Positions 1 through 7,013 of a stretch of 7,330 nt of DNA are shown in pieces. The stretch lies in contig JACQDU010000670.1 in the NCBI GenBank assembly GCA_016200955.1, positions 1-7,330 of the forward strand. The letters run 5' to 3'. Both the position numbers and the translations under genes were made by a program. The stretch is from a bacterium (GTDB lineage: Bacteria; Planctomycetota; J058; JACQDU01). Under the pieces are notes generated by a model. That model had not been told where the DNA came from. It searched no databases and saw nothing but the letters and a program-made list of their open reading frames with translations. The number at the start of each line of letters is the position of its first letter. Positions within the stretch are counted from its first letter, which is position 1.

Positions 1-2102
1 ACTTCCGCGGCCTCGCGCAGCTCGTGCCGGGAATGCCCGCCGGTCCGAACGTGCCGGGAACGACCGACAAGCGCCTGAACGGGACCTACTACATCCACGA
101 CGAGCACACGCCCCCCGACATCCACCACGAGAAGGGGCTCGCCTGCATCGACTGCCACACCTCTCGCGAGACCATGGGCGACGGGAACATCTACGGCTAC
201 ATGGAGCACGGCACGGAAACGACCTGCGAGTCCTGCCACGGCGCTCCGGACGCTTACGCGACGATGAAGACGAGGAGAGGAGTGCTCCTCTCGAACGTCA
301 AGAGAGACGGCGACCGCTTCTTCCTCACGGGAAAGCTCGACGGGAAGCGCCACGAGCTCGTCCAGGCGAAGGACGTCGTGACCAAGGGCCACCCCCGCTA
401 CAACGAGCGCGCGGCGCGGGCCATGACGAAGGATCACGGGCGAGTGGCGTGCTACTCGTGCCACTCGGCCTGGAACACCGACTTCTTCGGCTTCCACCTC
501 GACCGCCACGAGGGCTTCACGATGCTCGACACGATCTCGGGGAGGCGGACTCCCGGGCGCGTGACGACGCTCGAGAAGGTCTTCGCGTCCTTCCGTCAGC
601 TCACGCTCGGATGGGACTCCCAGGGGCGCGTCTCTCCCTACATCGTCGGCTTCTCGACCATGTGCACGTTCCACGACAAGGACGGGAAGACGGTCCTCGA
701 CCAGCAGATGCCGGAGACGGCCGCGGGCCTCTCGGGAATGACCATGATCCACCACCAGGTCCACACGGTCCGCTCGCGCGCGCGCGAGTGCGCCGACTGC
801 CACAGGAGCCCTCAGGCGCTCGGCCTCGGCTCGGCGTCGTTCCGCCTCGCGCGCACGACGCTGTTCGCGGCGAGCCAGCGCGGGCTCGAGGTCGTCTCGC
901 TCGACAGGAAGAACCTCGCCCAGAGCGCGCCGCAGGAAGGCTTCGCGGCCGGCGCTCCAGCGGCGAGCGTCTCGGTGCTCGAGGACCCGGTCCAGGGGCA
1001 CGCTCGCTGGATCGCGGTCGGGCTCCCGGACTCCGTCGTCGTCCTCGACGGCCGCGCGAGCCCTCCGCGAGAGGTCGAGCGCGTGAAGATCGGGGACGCG
1101 GAGGCCTTCGCGTGGCTCGGGCGGCGGCACCTCGTCGTCGTCTCGCCGCGGAGCCTCGCCGTCGTGCGCCTCCCCGAGAGGAGCGGCGAGAAGCACCGGG
1201 TCATGGGCACTCTCCCGCTCGCGAGCGCTCGCGACGTGAAGCTCTCCTTCAGGACGGCGTTCGTGACCGACGCGGAAGACGGGCTCGTCGTGATCGACCT
1301 GGACGACCTCGAGAAGCCGAAGGTCGTCACGAAGCTCTCGTTGCGGGGAGACGCGAAGGACCTGTCGATCCCGCGGAAGCTCGCGCTCGCCTTCCAGCAG
1401 AGCCGCTTCCGCTCGCCCGGGTCGGGAGGAGGAGTCACGGGAGACCCGCCGCGCACGAGGGCCCGCGCGCTCGCCTTCGTGACGTGCGGCAAGGGAGGGT
1501 TCAAGATCGTCGACGTGACCGAGCCCTCGCAGCCGGTCCTCCTCGGGACGCACAAGGAGGACGGCCTCGCGGCGGACGAGGTCGCCTTCTCCTCCGTCTT
1601 CGACCTCGGGAGCGCGGGAGGCGGCCTCCCCTCGCGCGAGCGCGACTACCTCTACGTGATCGCGCACCAGGACGGCGGGCAAGCCGACCTCCGGGTGATC
1701 GACGTGGACGATCCGAAGGAGCCCGAGCAGGTCGGCAGGATCGGCCTCGGCGGCGGGCACCGCGGGCTCGTCCTCGCGCACGTCTACAACGCGCCCTTCC
1801 TCCAGCACTACGCGATCGTCGGCTCTCCCGAGGGCGCGCAAGCGATCGACGTCACGCGTCGCGGACAGCCGACGATCGCCGCGACGATCACGGGCACGCC
1901 CCTCGAGGCCGCCAAGGGCGGCAACCCCGCGAAGCCGGTCTCCTTCGCCGACCTCGCGCTCGAGACCATGCCTCTCGACCGCATGGTCGACGAGGACGGT
2001 CTTTCCTTGAAGGACATCTCTCACCCGAAGGCGCGGTATCTCTCGCTCGAGGAGATGCGTCGCGTCCTCTCCGTCCCTCTCCCGGAGGGCGGGAAGAAGT
2101 AG
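1..2102 (+). CDS. Multiheme c-type cytochrome fused to an LVIVD-repeat beta-propeller (5' partial)
   Basis: The frame is open from base 3 with no stop before the first GTG at 24, so the true start, and any signal peptide, lies left of the window. Residues are numbered here from the GTG at 24 (692 codons). Four canonical CXXCH heme sites are visible: CIDCH (41-45), CESCH (68-72), CYSCH (143-147) and CADCH (256-260). The intervening region is rich in His (for example IHHQVH at 242-247) that could supply distal heme ligands. From about residue 278 to 622 the protein changes to about seven repeats of a hydrophobic strand, a Gly/Asp turn and a second strand ending in a VIDL/IVDV-type motif (421-426 and 494-498 are the best), which is the LVIVD signature. 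The family knowledge is that CXXCH proteins mature outside the cytoplasm; a periplasmic or surface electron-transfer role is inferred. No partner enzyme is visible, and the substrate is unknown. The end is TAG at 2100-2102. Confidence 0.9.
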   Translation, partial: FRGLAQLVPGMPAGPNVPGTTDKRLNGTYYIHDEHTPPDIHHEKGLACIDCHTSRETMGDGNIYGYMEHGTETTCESCHGAPDAYATMKTRRGVLLSNVKRDGDRFFLTGKLDGKRHELVQAKDVVTKGHPRYNERAARAMTKDHGRVACYSCHSAWNTDFFGFHLDRHEGFTMLDTISGRRTPGRVTTLEKVFASFRQLTLGWDSQGRVSPYIVGFSTMCTFHDKDGKTVLDQQMPETAAGLSGMTMIHHQVHTVRSRARECADCHRSPQALGLGSASFRLARTTLFAASQRGLEVVSLDRKNLAQSAPQEGFAAGAPAASVSVLEDPVQGHARWIAVGLPDSVVVLDGRASPPREVERVKIGDAEAFAWLGRRHLVVVSPRSLAVVRLPERSGEKHRVMGTLPLASARDVKLSFRTAFVTDAEDGLVVIDLDDLEKPKVVTKLSLRGDAKDLSIPRKLALAFQQSRFRSPGSGGGVTGDPPRTRARALAFVTCGKGGFKIVDVTEPSQPVLLGTHKEDGLAADEVAFSSVFDLGSAGGGLPSRERDYLYVIAHQDGGQADLRVIDVDDPKEPEQVGRIGLGGGHRGLVLAHVYNAPFLQHYAIVGSPEGAQAIDVTRRGQPTIAATITGTPLEAAKGGNPAKPVSFADLALETMPLDRMVDEDGLSLKDISHPKARYLSLEEMRRVLSVPLPEGGKK

Positions 2103-2216
2103 AACCACGGGGAGAGCGGGGTCTCGGCATTCGCCGGAATTCGATTCAAGCCCGGAGCCTCTCCTGCCGATCTTCCCCGGGGGCCTTCTCGTCGCGAGGC
2201 CGCGATGGGAGGCGTC

Positions 2217-2223
2217 GGGGAGG
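2217..2223 (+). promoter_or_regulatory. Ribosome binding site of the first SPFH gene
   Basis: GGGGAGG lies 6 bases before the ATG at 2230. It is a strong Shine-Dalgarno match and fixes this start. The next Met codon in frame is far inside the SPFH domain. Confidence 0.75.
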
Positions 2224-2229
2224 CGCGCC

Positions 2230-3096
2230 ATGAAAGAGAACATCCGGACGCCGCACTCGGGGAAGCTGGGATGTCTCCTCTCCTTCGGCGTGCTCGGGCT
2301 CTGCGTCGCGGGAGTCGCGCTCGTCCCCGAGGTCCCGGCGCGCGTGATCTTCGTGGCGGCGGGCGTGCTCACTCTCTTCCTGAGCAGCGGCACGTTCACG
2401 CTGGACCCCAACGAGGCGGCCGTCCTCCAGTTCTTCGGGGCCTACGCGGGGACGGTCAAGACCGATGCCCTGGGCGGGCTCTGGTGGGTCAACCCTCTCT
2501 ACAAGCTCACCAAGGTCTCGCTGCGAGTCCAGAACTTCGAGAGCACGCAGCTCAAGGTCAACGACCACGAGGGGAACCCGATCGAGATCGCGGCGATCGT
2601 CTCCTACAAGCTCGAGGACACGGCCCAGGCGACGTTCGCGATCAGCAACTCGAACGCTTTCGTGAAGTTCCAGACCGAGGCCGCGCTCAGGAACCTGGCG
2701 ACGCGCTACCCCTACGACGCGCACCAGGAAGGCCAGCGCTCGCTCCGGGGCGACACCTCGACGATCGCCCAGGAGCTGCGCAAGGAGATCCAGGACCACC
2801 TCGGAGGGACGGGGATCGAGGTCGTCGACGCCCGGATCAGCCACCTGGCTTACGCCCCCGAGATCGCCGCGGCCATGCTCCAGCGGCAGCAAGCGAGCGC
2901 CATGATCGCGGCGCGCCAGAAGATCGTCGAGGGAGCGGTCGGCATGGTCGAGACGGCGCTCCAGCTCCTCGCCAAGAACAAGATCGTCGAGCTCGACGAC
3001 AAGCAGAAGGCGCAGATGGTCGGGAATCTCCTCGTGGTCCTCTGCAGCCACGCGCCGCCCCAGCCCGTGCTCAACGCCGGGACCTCGAAGCCCTAG
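2230..3096 (+). CDS. SPFH/Band 7 domain membrane protein (first of a tandem pair)
   Basis: This 288-residue protein has two adjacent hydrophobic stretches at its N terminus (about 12-31 and 36-53), then an SPFH domain from about 56 to 215, then an Ala/Gln/Glu-rich helical tail (about 216-272). Core motifs include WWVNPLY (85-91), QLKVND (107-112), YKLEDTA (126-132), SLRGD (171-175) and LAYAPEI (206-212). They match a compact bacterial SPFH subfamily related to the stomatin/prohibitin/HflK-HflC superfamily, whose members oligomerise into membrane-bound rings or cages and organise membrane microdomains or proteases. A strong RBS precedes the ATG. The stop is 15 bases before a paralogous gene, so the two are very likely co-transcribed. 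I see no FtsH-type protease or NfeD-type partner in the window. The family assignment is firm; the cellular role is not known. Confidence 0.93.
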   Translation: MKENIRTPHSGKLGCLLSFGVLGLCVAGVALVPEVPARVIFVAAGVLTLFLSSGTFTLDPNEAAVLQFFGAYAGTVKTDALGGLWWVNPLYKLTKVSLRVQNFESTQLKVNDHEGNPIEIAAIVSYKLEDTAQATFAISNSNAFVKFQTEAALRNLATRYPYDAHQEGQRSLRGDTSTIAQELRKEIQDHLGGTGIEVVDARISHLAYAPEIAAAMLQRQQASAMIAARQKIVEGAVGMVETALQLLAKNKIVELDDKQKAQMVGNLLVVLCSHAPPQPVLNAGTSKP

Positions 3097-3111
3097 GGGA
3101 GACGAGCGGCC

Positions 3112-3960
3112 ATGGAGGAGAAGCCGATCGCTCCGCATTCCCCGAGGCCGCCGCTCGCCGTCGCGGCGACCCTGGGCGCGGCGGCGCTCGTCCTCGTGCT
3201 CGTCTCGCAGGGCGGGGCGCCGAAGGCCACCGGGTACGCCCTGGGCGCCGCCGGGCTCTTCGTGGCGAAGGGCTTCTTCTTCCTGAATCCGGGCACGGCG
3301 GTCGTGCTCCGCTGGTTCGGCACTTACGCCGGCACCGTGAGGGCGGAGAGCGGGCCCCTCGGACGGTGGTTCTGGGTGAGCCCGCTCTACCAGAAGCAGA
3401 AGATCGCCACCTGGGGCCGATTCCAGAGCGAGCAGCTCAAGGTCAACGACCAGGACGGGAGCCCGATCGTGATCTCGGCGAACCTGGGATACACGCTCGA
3501 GGACACGGCCAGGGCCCTCTTCCACCTGGCGGACGCGTGGACCTTCGTCCGGCTCCAGTCCGAGGCGGGGATCCGGAGCCTCGCCATGCGCCACCTCTAC
3601 GACGCGCCTCCGGGGAAGCGCTCGCTGCGGGGCGACCCTGCGATCCTCGCGCAGGAGCTGAGAGACGAGGTCCAGAGCCACATGGCGGGCACCGGGATCC
3701 GGATCGCCGACGCGCGGATCGTCCACCTCGCCTACGCTCCCGAGATCGTCACCCTCATGTTGCAGGCGCAGCAAGCCGGGGCAGCCGTCGCGGCGAGCCG
3801 CGCGATCGTCGAGAACGCCGTCCAGTGCGCCGAGGCGGCGATCAGGCGGCTCGCTCACGGCATGGACGAGGAGCAGCGAGCGCGCTGGGTCCACGACCTC
3901 ATGGTGGCCCTCACGAGCCAAGTCGCGGCGCGGCCCGTCCTGGACACCACGGCCGAGTAG
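3112..3960 (+). CDS. SPFH/Band 7 domain membrane protein (second of a tandem pair, diverged paralogue)
   Basis: This 282-residue protein has the same plan as its upstream neighbour: hydrophobic stretches at about 15-33 and 41-58, an SPFH domain at about 56-215, and a helical tail. QLKVND (108-113), LEDTA (129-133), SLRGD (171-175) and LAYAPEI (206-212) are retained, and a hand alignment of about 190 core positions gives roughly half identical. The differences cluster in the N-terminal anchor, in the strand after PLY (91-93) and in the tail, where the upstream protein's KNKIVELDDKQK (249-260) is replaced by a shorter, Arg-rich stretch. A GGGGAG-type RBS overlaps the end of the previous stop codon, about 9 bases before the ATG. 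The pair resembles the HflK/HflC arrangement of two different SPFH subunits, so a hetero-oligomer is plausible, but it is inferred. The Glu-Tag end at 3960 leaves 37 bases before the VWA gene. Confidence 0.92.
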   Translation: MEEKPIAPHSPRPPLAVAATLGAAALVLVLVSQGGAPKATGYALGAAGLFVAKGFFFLNPGTAVVLRWFGTYAGTVRAESGPLGRWFWVSPLYQKQKIATWGRFQSEQLKVNDQDGSPIVISANLGYTLEDTARALFHLADAWTFVRLQSEAGIRSLAMRHLYDAPPGKRSLRGDPAILAQELRDEVQSHMAGTGIRIADARIVHLAYAPEIVTLMLQAQQAGAAVAASRAIVENAVQCAEAAIRRLAHGMDEEQRARWVHDLMVALTSQVAARPVLDTTAE

Positions 3961-3982
3961 ACTGGGCGGCCGCTCCCGGCGC

Positions 3983-3991
3983 TGCTAGGCT
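3983..3991 (+). promoter_or_regulatory. Candidate extended -10 element before the VWA gene (possible leaderless start)
   Basis: TGCTAGGCT fits the TGnTAnnnT pattern of an extended -10 box. Its 3' end is 6 bases before the ATG at 3998, so transcription would be expected to begin at or next to the start codon. No Shine-Dalgarno sequence is seen in the 37-base gap, which agrees with a leaderless message. The hexamer matches only 3 of 6 consensus bases and there is no convincing -35 box, so this is tentative. Confidence 0.35.
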
Positions 3992-3997
3992 CTCTCC

Positions 3998-5260
3998 ATG
4001 GAAGTGAAGCTCGACCTCGAGCGCGAGCTGCTCCCGGAAGAAGGTGGCCCCGTCGTTCTCGCCGTGAGATGCGGGAGCACGGGAGCCGAAGGCGGGCGAG
4101 CGCCGCTCTCGATCTCGGCCGTCCTCGACCGATCGACGTCGATGAGAGGAGCGAAGCTCGAGGCGCTCAAGAAGTCGGCGCGGAAGCTCGTGGACACGCT
4201 CGGGCCGCGCGACCGGCTCGCTCTCGTGGCCTTCGCCTCGAGGGCGCAGGTGATCGCGGCGGGCCCCGCCGAGGGGAGAGAGTCCTTCCTCGACGCGATC
4301 GACTCGCTCTCGCTCGAGAACGGGACGAACCTCGCGCTCGCGCTCGAGAAGGCGGGCGAGGTCCTGAAGGCCGACGCTTCGGCGAACGCGAAGCGCGTCC
4401 TCCTCCTGACGGACGGCGGAGCGAACGCCGGGGTCACGGAGAGGCCCGCGCTCGCGGCGATCGCGCGCGAGCTCCGCGACCGCGAGATCCTCACGACCAC
4501 GCTCGGCTTCGGGCTCGAGTACGACGAGGAGACGCTCTCCGCGATCGCGGGAGCGGGAGGCGGCCGCCTCTACCACGTGAACGGCCCCGCGAAGCTCGAG
4601 CAGGCGTACTCGCGCGAGCTCGGCGGGCTCCGCTCGATCGTCGGTCGCTCGGTCGAGGTCACGATCTCGCCCGAGGGCGGCGCGCGCGTCCTCGGCTCGC
4701 GGAACGCTTACCCCGCTTACCGGAAGGGCGGAGCGCTCGTCGTCTCTCTCTCGGAGCTCCGGGGAGACGAGACGAAGGTCGTGCTCCTCGACCTCTCGAT
4801 CCCGGCGGTCTCCCGGGGAACGACCGAAGCGCGCGTGGCCCTCCTCACGGTCACCTGGACGACGGCGGAGGGAGCGACGCGCTCCTCCGAGCACCCGGTC
4901 TTCTTGCGCTTCGCCGATGCTCGCACGGCGGCCAAGGCCGAGCCCAACGGAGAGGTCCTCGCCGAGATCGTCCTCCTCGACGCCGCCGTCTTGAAGGAGC
5001 GTGCCCTCGCGGACGACGAGGCCGGCGACAACGAGGCGGGCTCGAAGCGCCTGAGCAACAGCCTCGTCCACCTGAGCCCGGGCACGGCGAAGGTGAGCCC
5101 CGCGCTCGACGCCGAGCTCAAGCGCCTCGCCGCGCTCGCGGAGAGGCTCGCGAAGGGGCGCCTCGACCCCGACCTCAGGAAGGCGCTTCGCTCCGAGGTC
5201 CACGAGGCGTCCTACACGGTCCGCGGCCGCCTCGACGTCGGGGACGGTCCGCCGATCTGA
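3998..5260 (+). CDS. VWA-domain protein with intact MIDAS (cytoplasmic, YfbK/CaCC-like)
   Basis: This 420-residue protein has no signal peptide or membrane segment. A von Willebrand factor A domain covers about residues 36-210. All parts of the metal-ion-dependent adhesion site are present: the DxSxS motif DRSTS at 44-48, Thr110 in NGTN, and Asp139 in LLTDGG. Metal-dependent binding of a protein partner is therefore expected. About 216-306 is a beta-rich segment of the kind that follows VWA in Ca-activated-channel-like bacterial proteins. About 316-405 is helical and acidic, with a short Asp/Glu/Gly-rich linker (339-347) in the middle. No MoxR AAA+ ATPase, the common partner of bacterial VWA proteins, is in the window. 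The gene begins 37 bases after the SPFH pair and may belong to the same functional unit, although it probably has its own promoter. The partner is unknown. Confidence 0.9.
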   Translation: MEVKLDLERELLPEEGGPVVLAVRCGSTGAEGGRAPLSISAVLDRSTSMRGAKLEALKKSARKLVDTLGPRDRLALVAFASRAQVIAAGPAEGRESFLDAIDSLSLENGTNLALALEKAGEVLKADASANAKRVLLLTDGGANAGVTERPALAAIARELRDREILTTTLGFGLEYDEETLSAIAGAGGGRLYHVNGPAKLEQAYSRELGGLRSIVGRSVEVTISPEGGARVLGSRNAYPAYRKGGALVVSLSELRGDETKVVLLDLSIPAVSRGTTEARVALLTVTWTTAEGATRSSEHPVFLRFADARTAAKAEPNGEVLAEIVLLDAAVLKERALADDEAGDNEAGSKRLSNSLVHLSPGTAKVSPALDAELKRLAALAERLAKGRLDPDLRKALRSEVHEASYTVRGRLDVGDGPPI

Positions 5261-5266
5261 TACATT
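5258..5266 (+). promoter_or_regulatory. Candidate extended -10 promoter for the acyl-CoA dehydrogenase gene
   Basis: TGATACATT, which overlaps the TGA stop of the VWA gene, fits an extended -10 (TG, one base, then TACATT, 4 of 6 consensus). It is a local AT-rich spot in GC-rich sequence. It would start a transcript near 5273 with a leader of about 35 bases before the ATG at 5307. No clear -35 box is seen. Confidence 0.4.
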
Positions 5267-5306
5267 GGGACGAACGTAGGGAAAGGGCGATCGTCGAGCG
5301 GAGCCC

Positions 5307-6545
5307 ATGGAAGCCAGGAAAGAACCCGAGACGAGGCCCGAGCAGGACGCGAGGTCGTTCGATCTCTTCCAGCCCACCGACGAGCACAGGATGCTCCGCC
5401 GGACGCTCCGCGACTTCGTCGAGCGAGAGGTCGAGCCGCAGGCGCTCGAGCACGACCGGCACGAGCGCTTCAACCTCGAGCTCTTCCGGAAGACGGGAGA
5501 GCTCGGCCTCCTCGGGATCACGGTCCCCGCCGAGGACGGCGGCGGAGGCATGGACCCGATCGCGGCCGTGATCGTGCACGAGGAGCTCTCCTCGTCCGAC
5601 CCGGGCTTCTGCCTCGCTTACCTCGCCCACGCGCTCCTCTTCGTGAACAACTTCTACCGGAACTCGAACGAGGACCAGCGCTCGCGCTACCTCGCGAAGG
5701 TCGTCTCGGGCGAGTGGCTGGGCGGCATGTGCATGTCCGAGCCCGACGTCGGGACCGACGTCCTCGGCATGAAGACGCGCGCCGTCAAGAAAGGCGAGAA
5801 GTACCTCCTTACGGGCCGGAAGATGTGGATCACGAACGGCTCGATCGACGAGAAGACCCTCGGCGACATCTTCCTGGTCTACGCGAAGACCGAGGGAGCC
5901 GACGGGAAGGACAAGCTCTCGAGCTTCCTCGTCAGGAAGGGCGCCGCGGGCTTCTCTCTCGGGCAAAAAATCAAGGACAAGACGGGCATGCGCGCCTCCT
6001 CGACGGCGGAGCTCGTCTTCGATGCCGCGGAGGTCCCCGTCCTAGACCGCCTCGGCGCCGAGGGAGACGCGCTCATGCACATGATGCGCAACCTCGAGAT
6101 CGAGCGCGTCGGCCTCGCCGCCATGTCGCTCGGGATCGGGCGCCGCTGCGTCGAGGTCATGTCCCGCTACGCGAACGACCGGAAGGCGTTCGGGAAGCCG
6201 ATCCGCGACTTCGGCCAGATCCAGCGCTACATAGGCCGCAGCTACGCCTCGTGGAAGGCCGCGCGGACCTACGTGTACGACGTCGCTCGGAGGATGGACC
6301 TGTCGCGGCCCGGGAACCGCCTCGACTCGGACGGCGTCAAGCTCGTCGCCGCCGAGATGGGCAAGGAAGTCGCCGACAACGCGATCCAGGTGCTGGGCGG
6401 CTACGGCTACGTGGGAGAGTACGTCGTCGAGCGTCTCTGGCGCGACGCCAAGCTCCTCGAGATCGGCGGCGGGACGATGGAAGCTCACGAGAAGAACATC
6501 ACGAAGGACCTCTCCCAGGACGTCTCGCGAGGGCTCGGGGAGTAG
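5307..6545 (+). CDS. Acyl-CoA dehydrogenase, isovaleryl-CoA dehydrogenase-like
   Basis: This 412-residue FAD flavoprotein would oxidise an acyl-CoA to the 2,3-enoyl-CoA and pass electrons to electron transfer flavoprotein in the cytoplasm. An N-terminal helical domain (about 25-138) is followed by the central beta domain with MSEPDVGTD (143-151) and WITNGS (174-179), then the C-terminal helical domain (about 252-405) with YANDRKAFGKPI (288-299) and QVLGGYGYVGEY (361-372). The catalytic base of the common C-terminal type, the Glu in YEGT, is absent: the sequence there is IGGGT (386-390), with Gly388 at that position. Instead IER at 265-267 places Glu266 where isovaleryl-CoA and long-chain dehydrogenases carry theirs. 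This favours a branched-chain substrate (leucine breakdown), but the exact substrate cannot be read from sequence. The start is the only ATG that keeps the full N-terminal domain; its GGAG (5300-5303) is only 3 bases away, a poor spacing. A charged leader of about 20 residues precedes the domain. Confidence 0.93.
   Translation: MEARKEPETRPEQDARSFDLFQPTDEHRMLRRTLRDFVEREVEPQALEHDRHERFNLELFRKTGELGLLGITVPAEDGGGGMDPIAAVIVHEELSSSDPGFCLAYLAHALLFVNNFYRNSNEDQRSRYLAKVVSGEWLGGMCMSEPDVGTDVLGMKTRAVKKGEKYLLTGRKMWITNGSIDEKTLGDIFLVYAKTEGADGKDKLSSFLVRKGAAGFSLGQKIKDKTGMRASSTAELVFDAAEVPVLDRLGAEGDALMHMMRNLEIERVGLAAMSLGIGRRCVEVMSRYANDRKAFGKPIRDFGQIQRYIGRSYASWKAARTYVYDVARRMDLSRPGNRLDSDGVKLVAAEMGKEVADNAIQVLGGYGYVGEYVVERLWRDAKLLEIGGGTMEAHEKNITKDLSQDVSRGLGE
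6537..6542 (+). promoter_or_regulatory. Ribosome binding site selecting the GTG start of the small gene
   Basis: GGGGAG sits within the last codons of the dehydrogenase gene, 5 bases before the GTG at 6548. It supports this GTG over the next in-frame GTG at 6563 and suggests translation coupled to the upstream gene. Confidence 0.6.
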
Positions 6546-6547
6546 CG

Positions 6548-6856
6548 GTGCGGCGGAAGGCCGTGACGCTCTCTCGCCTGAAGGAAGAGGCTTCGGCCGA
6601 GCTCCGCTCGCTCGCGCGCGAGAAGGGCGCGGCCTCTCTCGGCGCCGAGCTCCCGATCCTTGCAGAGAGAAAAGCCCCGAGAGACGAGGAGGCGCTCCTC
6701 TCTCTCTCCCGACACACACCCGGGCTCGGGAGAGAGCCCGTGCTCGTGCGAGCGAACGTCGTCTCCGCCCTCGAGCGCTCGCTCGCGCTCGAGCTCGAGG
6801 CGATCTCGAAGCACGGCTCGTCGTATCTCGAGGAGATGGACAGATCTCCCGGTTGA
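6548..6856 (+). CDS. Small charged hypothetical protein (102 aa) coupled to the acyl-CoA dehydrogenase
   Basis: I do not recognise this family. The frame runs from GTG 6548 to TGA 6854-6856, giving 102 residues. Support for it being a real gene is a good GGGGAG at 5 bases, a start only 2 bases after the upstream stop, and third codon positions that are mostly G or C, as in the neighbouring genes. The protein is rich in Glu, Arg, Leu, Ala and Ser, has no Cys and no membrane segment, and looks mainly helical: residues 8-28 and 72-88 are amphipathic, with a Pro/Gly-containing turn region between (44-63). The 3' half of the gene contains two GC-rich inverted repeats (6721-6740 and 6771-6792). The context suggests a lineage-specific accessory to the dehydrogenase, but function is unknown and a non-coding tail is a remaining possibility. 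Confidence 0.6.
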   Translation: MRRKAVTLSRLKEEASAELRSLAREKGAASLGAELPILAERKAPRDEEALLSLSRHTPGLGREPVLVRANVVSALERSLALELEAISKHGSSYLEEMDRSPG

Positions 6857-6866
6857 AGCCGCTCGC

Positions 6867-6894
6867 GTTGATGGCGGTCGCCATCCGAGTCAAC
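6867..6894 (+). terminator. Weak hairpin after the small gene, possible terminator
   Basis: GTTG (6867-6870) can pair with CAAC (6891-6894), and ATGGC (6871-6875) with GCCAT (6880-6884), leaving a six-base bulge on the 3' side. It starts 10 bases after the TGA. No T-run follows, so it is not a standard intrinsic terminator. It could instead stabilise the mRNA end. Confidence 0.25.
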
Positions 6895-6947
6895 AGGAGC
6901 TGGCGTCTCACTCGAAGATGTGTGGGGTCGTCTCCCAGCACGGACGT

Positions 6948-6987
6948 CATTTGCCATATTCCATTTGCCATCTGCCATTTCCATTTG
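6948..6987 (+). repeat. Degenerate CATTTGC heptamer tandem repeat (left arm)
   Basis: Six consecutive units can be read: CATTTGC, CATATTC, CATTTGC, CATCTGC, CATTTC (one base short) and CATTTGT. The first four also make two 14-base units beginning CATTTGCCAT at 6948 and 6962. The block is AT-rich compared with its surroundings. CCATTTGCCA at 6961-6970 has a perfect 10-base reverse complement at 7029-7038. Confidence 0.75.
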
Positions 6988-7013
6988 TGCTCGAGCGCCA
7001 GGGAGCAGATGGG

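Noticed and set aside
663..674. CTFH (residues 214-217) as a fifth heme site
   Set aside because: The second Cys is missing and no His directly follows a Cys, so neither CXXCH nor the single-Cys XXXCH variant fits.
2103..2229. Intrinsic terminator after the cytochrome gene
   Set aside because: Only short self-complementary runs such as CCCCGGGG are present and no T-run follows.
449..2233. Second + strand frame overlapping the cytochrome gene
   Set aside because: Its product is almost wholly Arg/Pro/Gly/Ala, while the other frame has four CXXCH motifs and LVIVD repeats.
2146..3921. Long open frame on the minus strand opposite the two SPFH genes
   Set aside because: The + strand frames have clear SPFH domains and RBSs. 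The minus frame is Arg/Asp/Leu-rich low-complexity translation, as expected opposite GC-rich genes.
3911..5551. Long open frame on the minus strand opposite the VWA gene and the dehydrogenase start
   Set aside because: It lacks any domain and spans the boundaries of two well-supported + strand genes. It is a by-product of few stop codons in GC-rich DNA.
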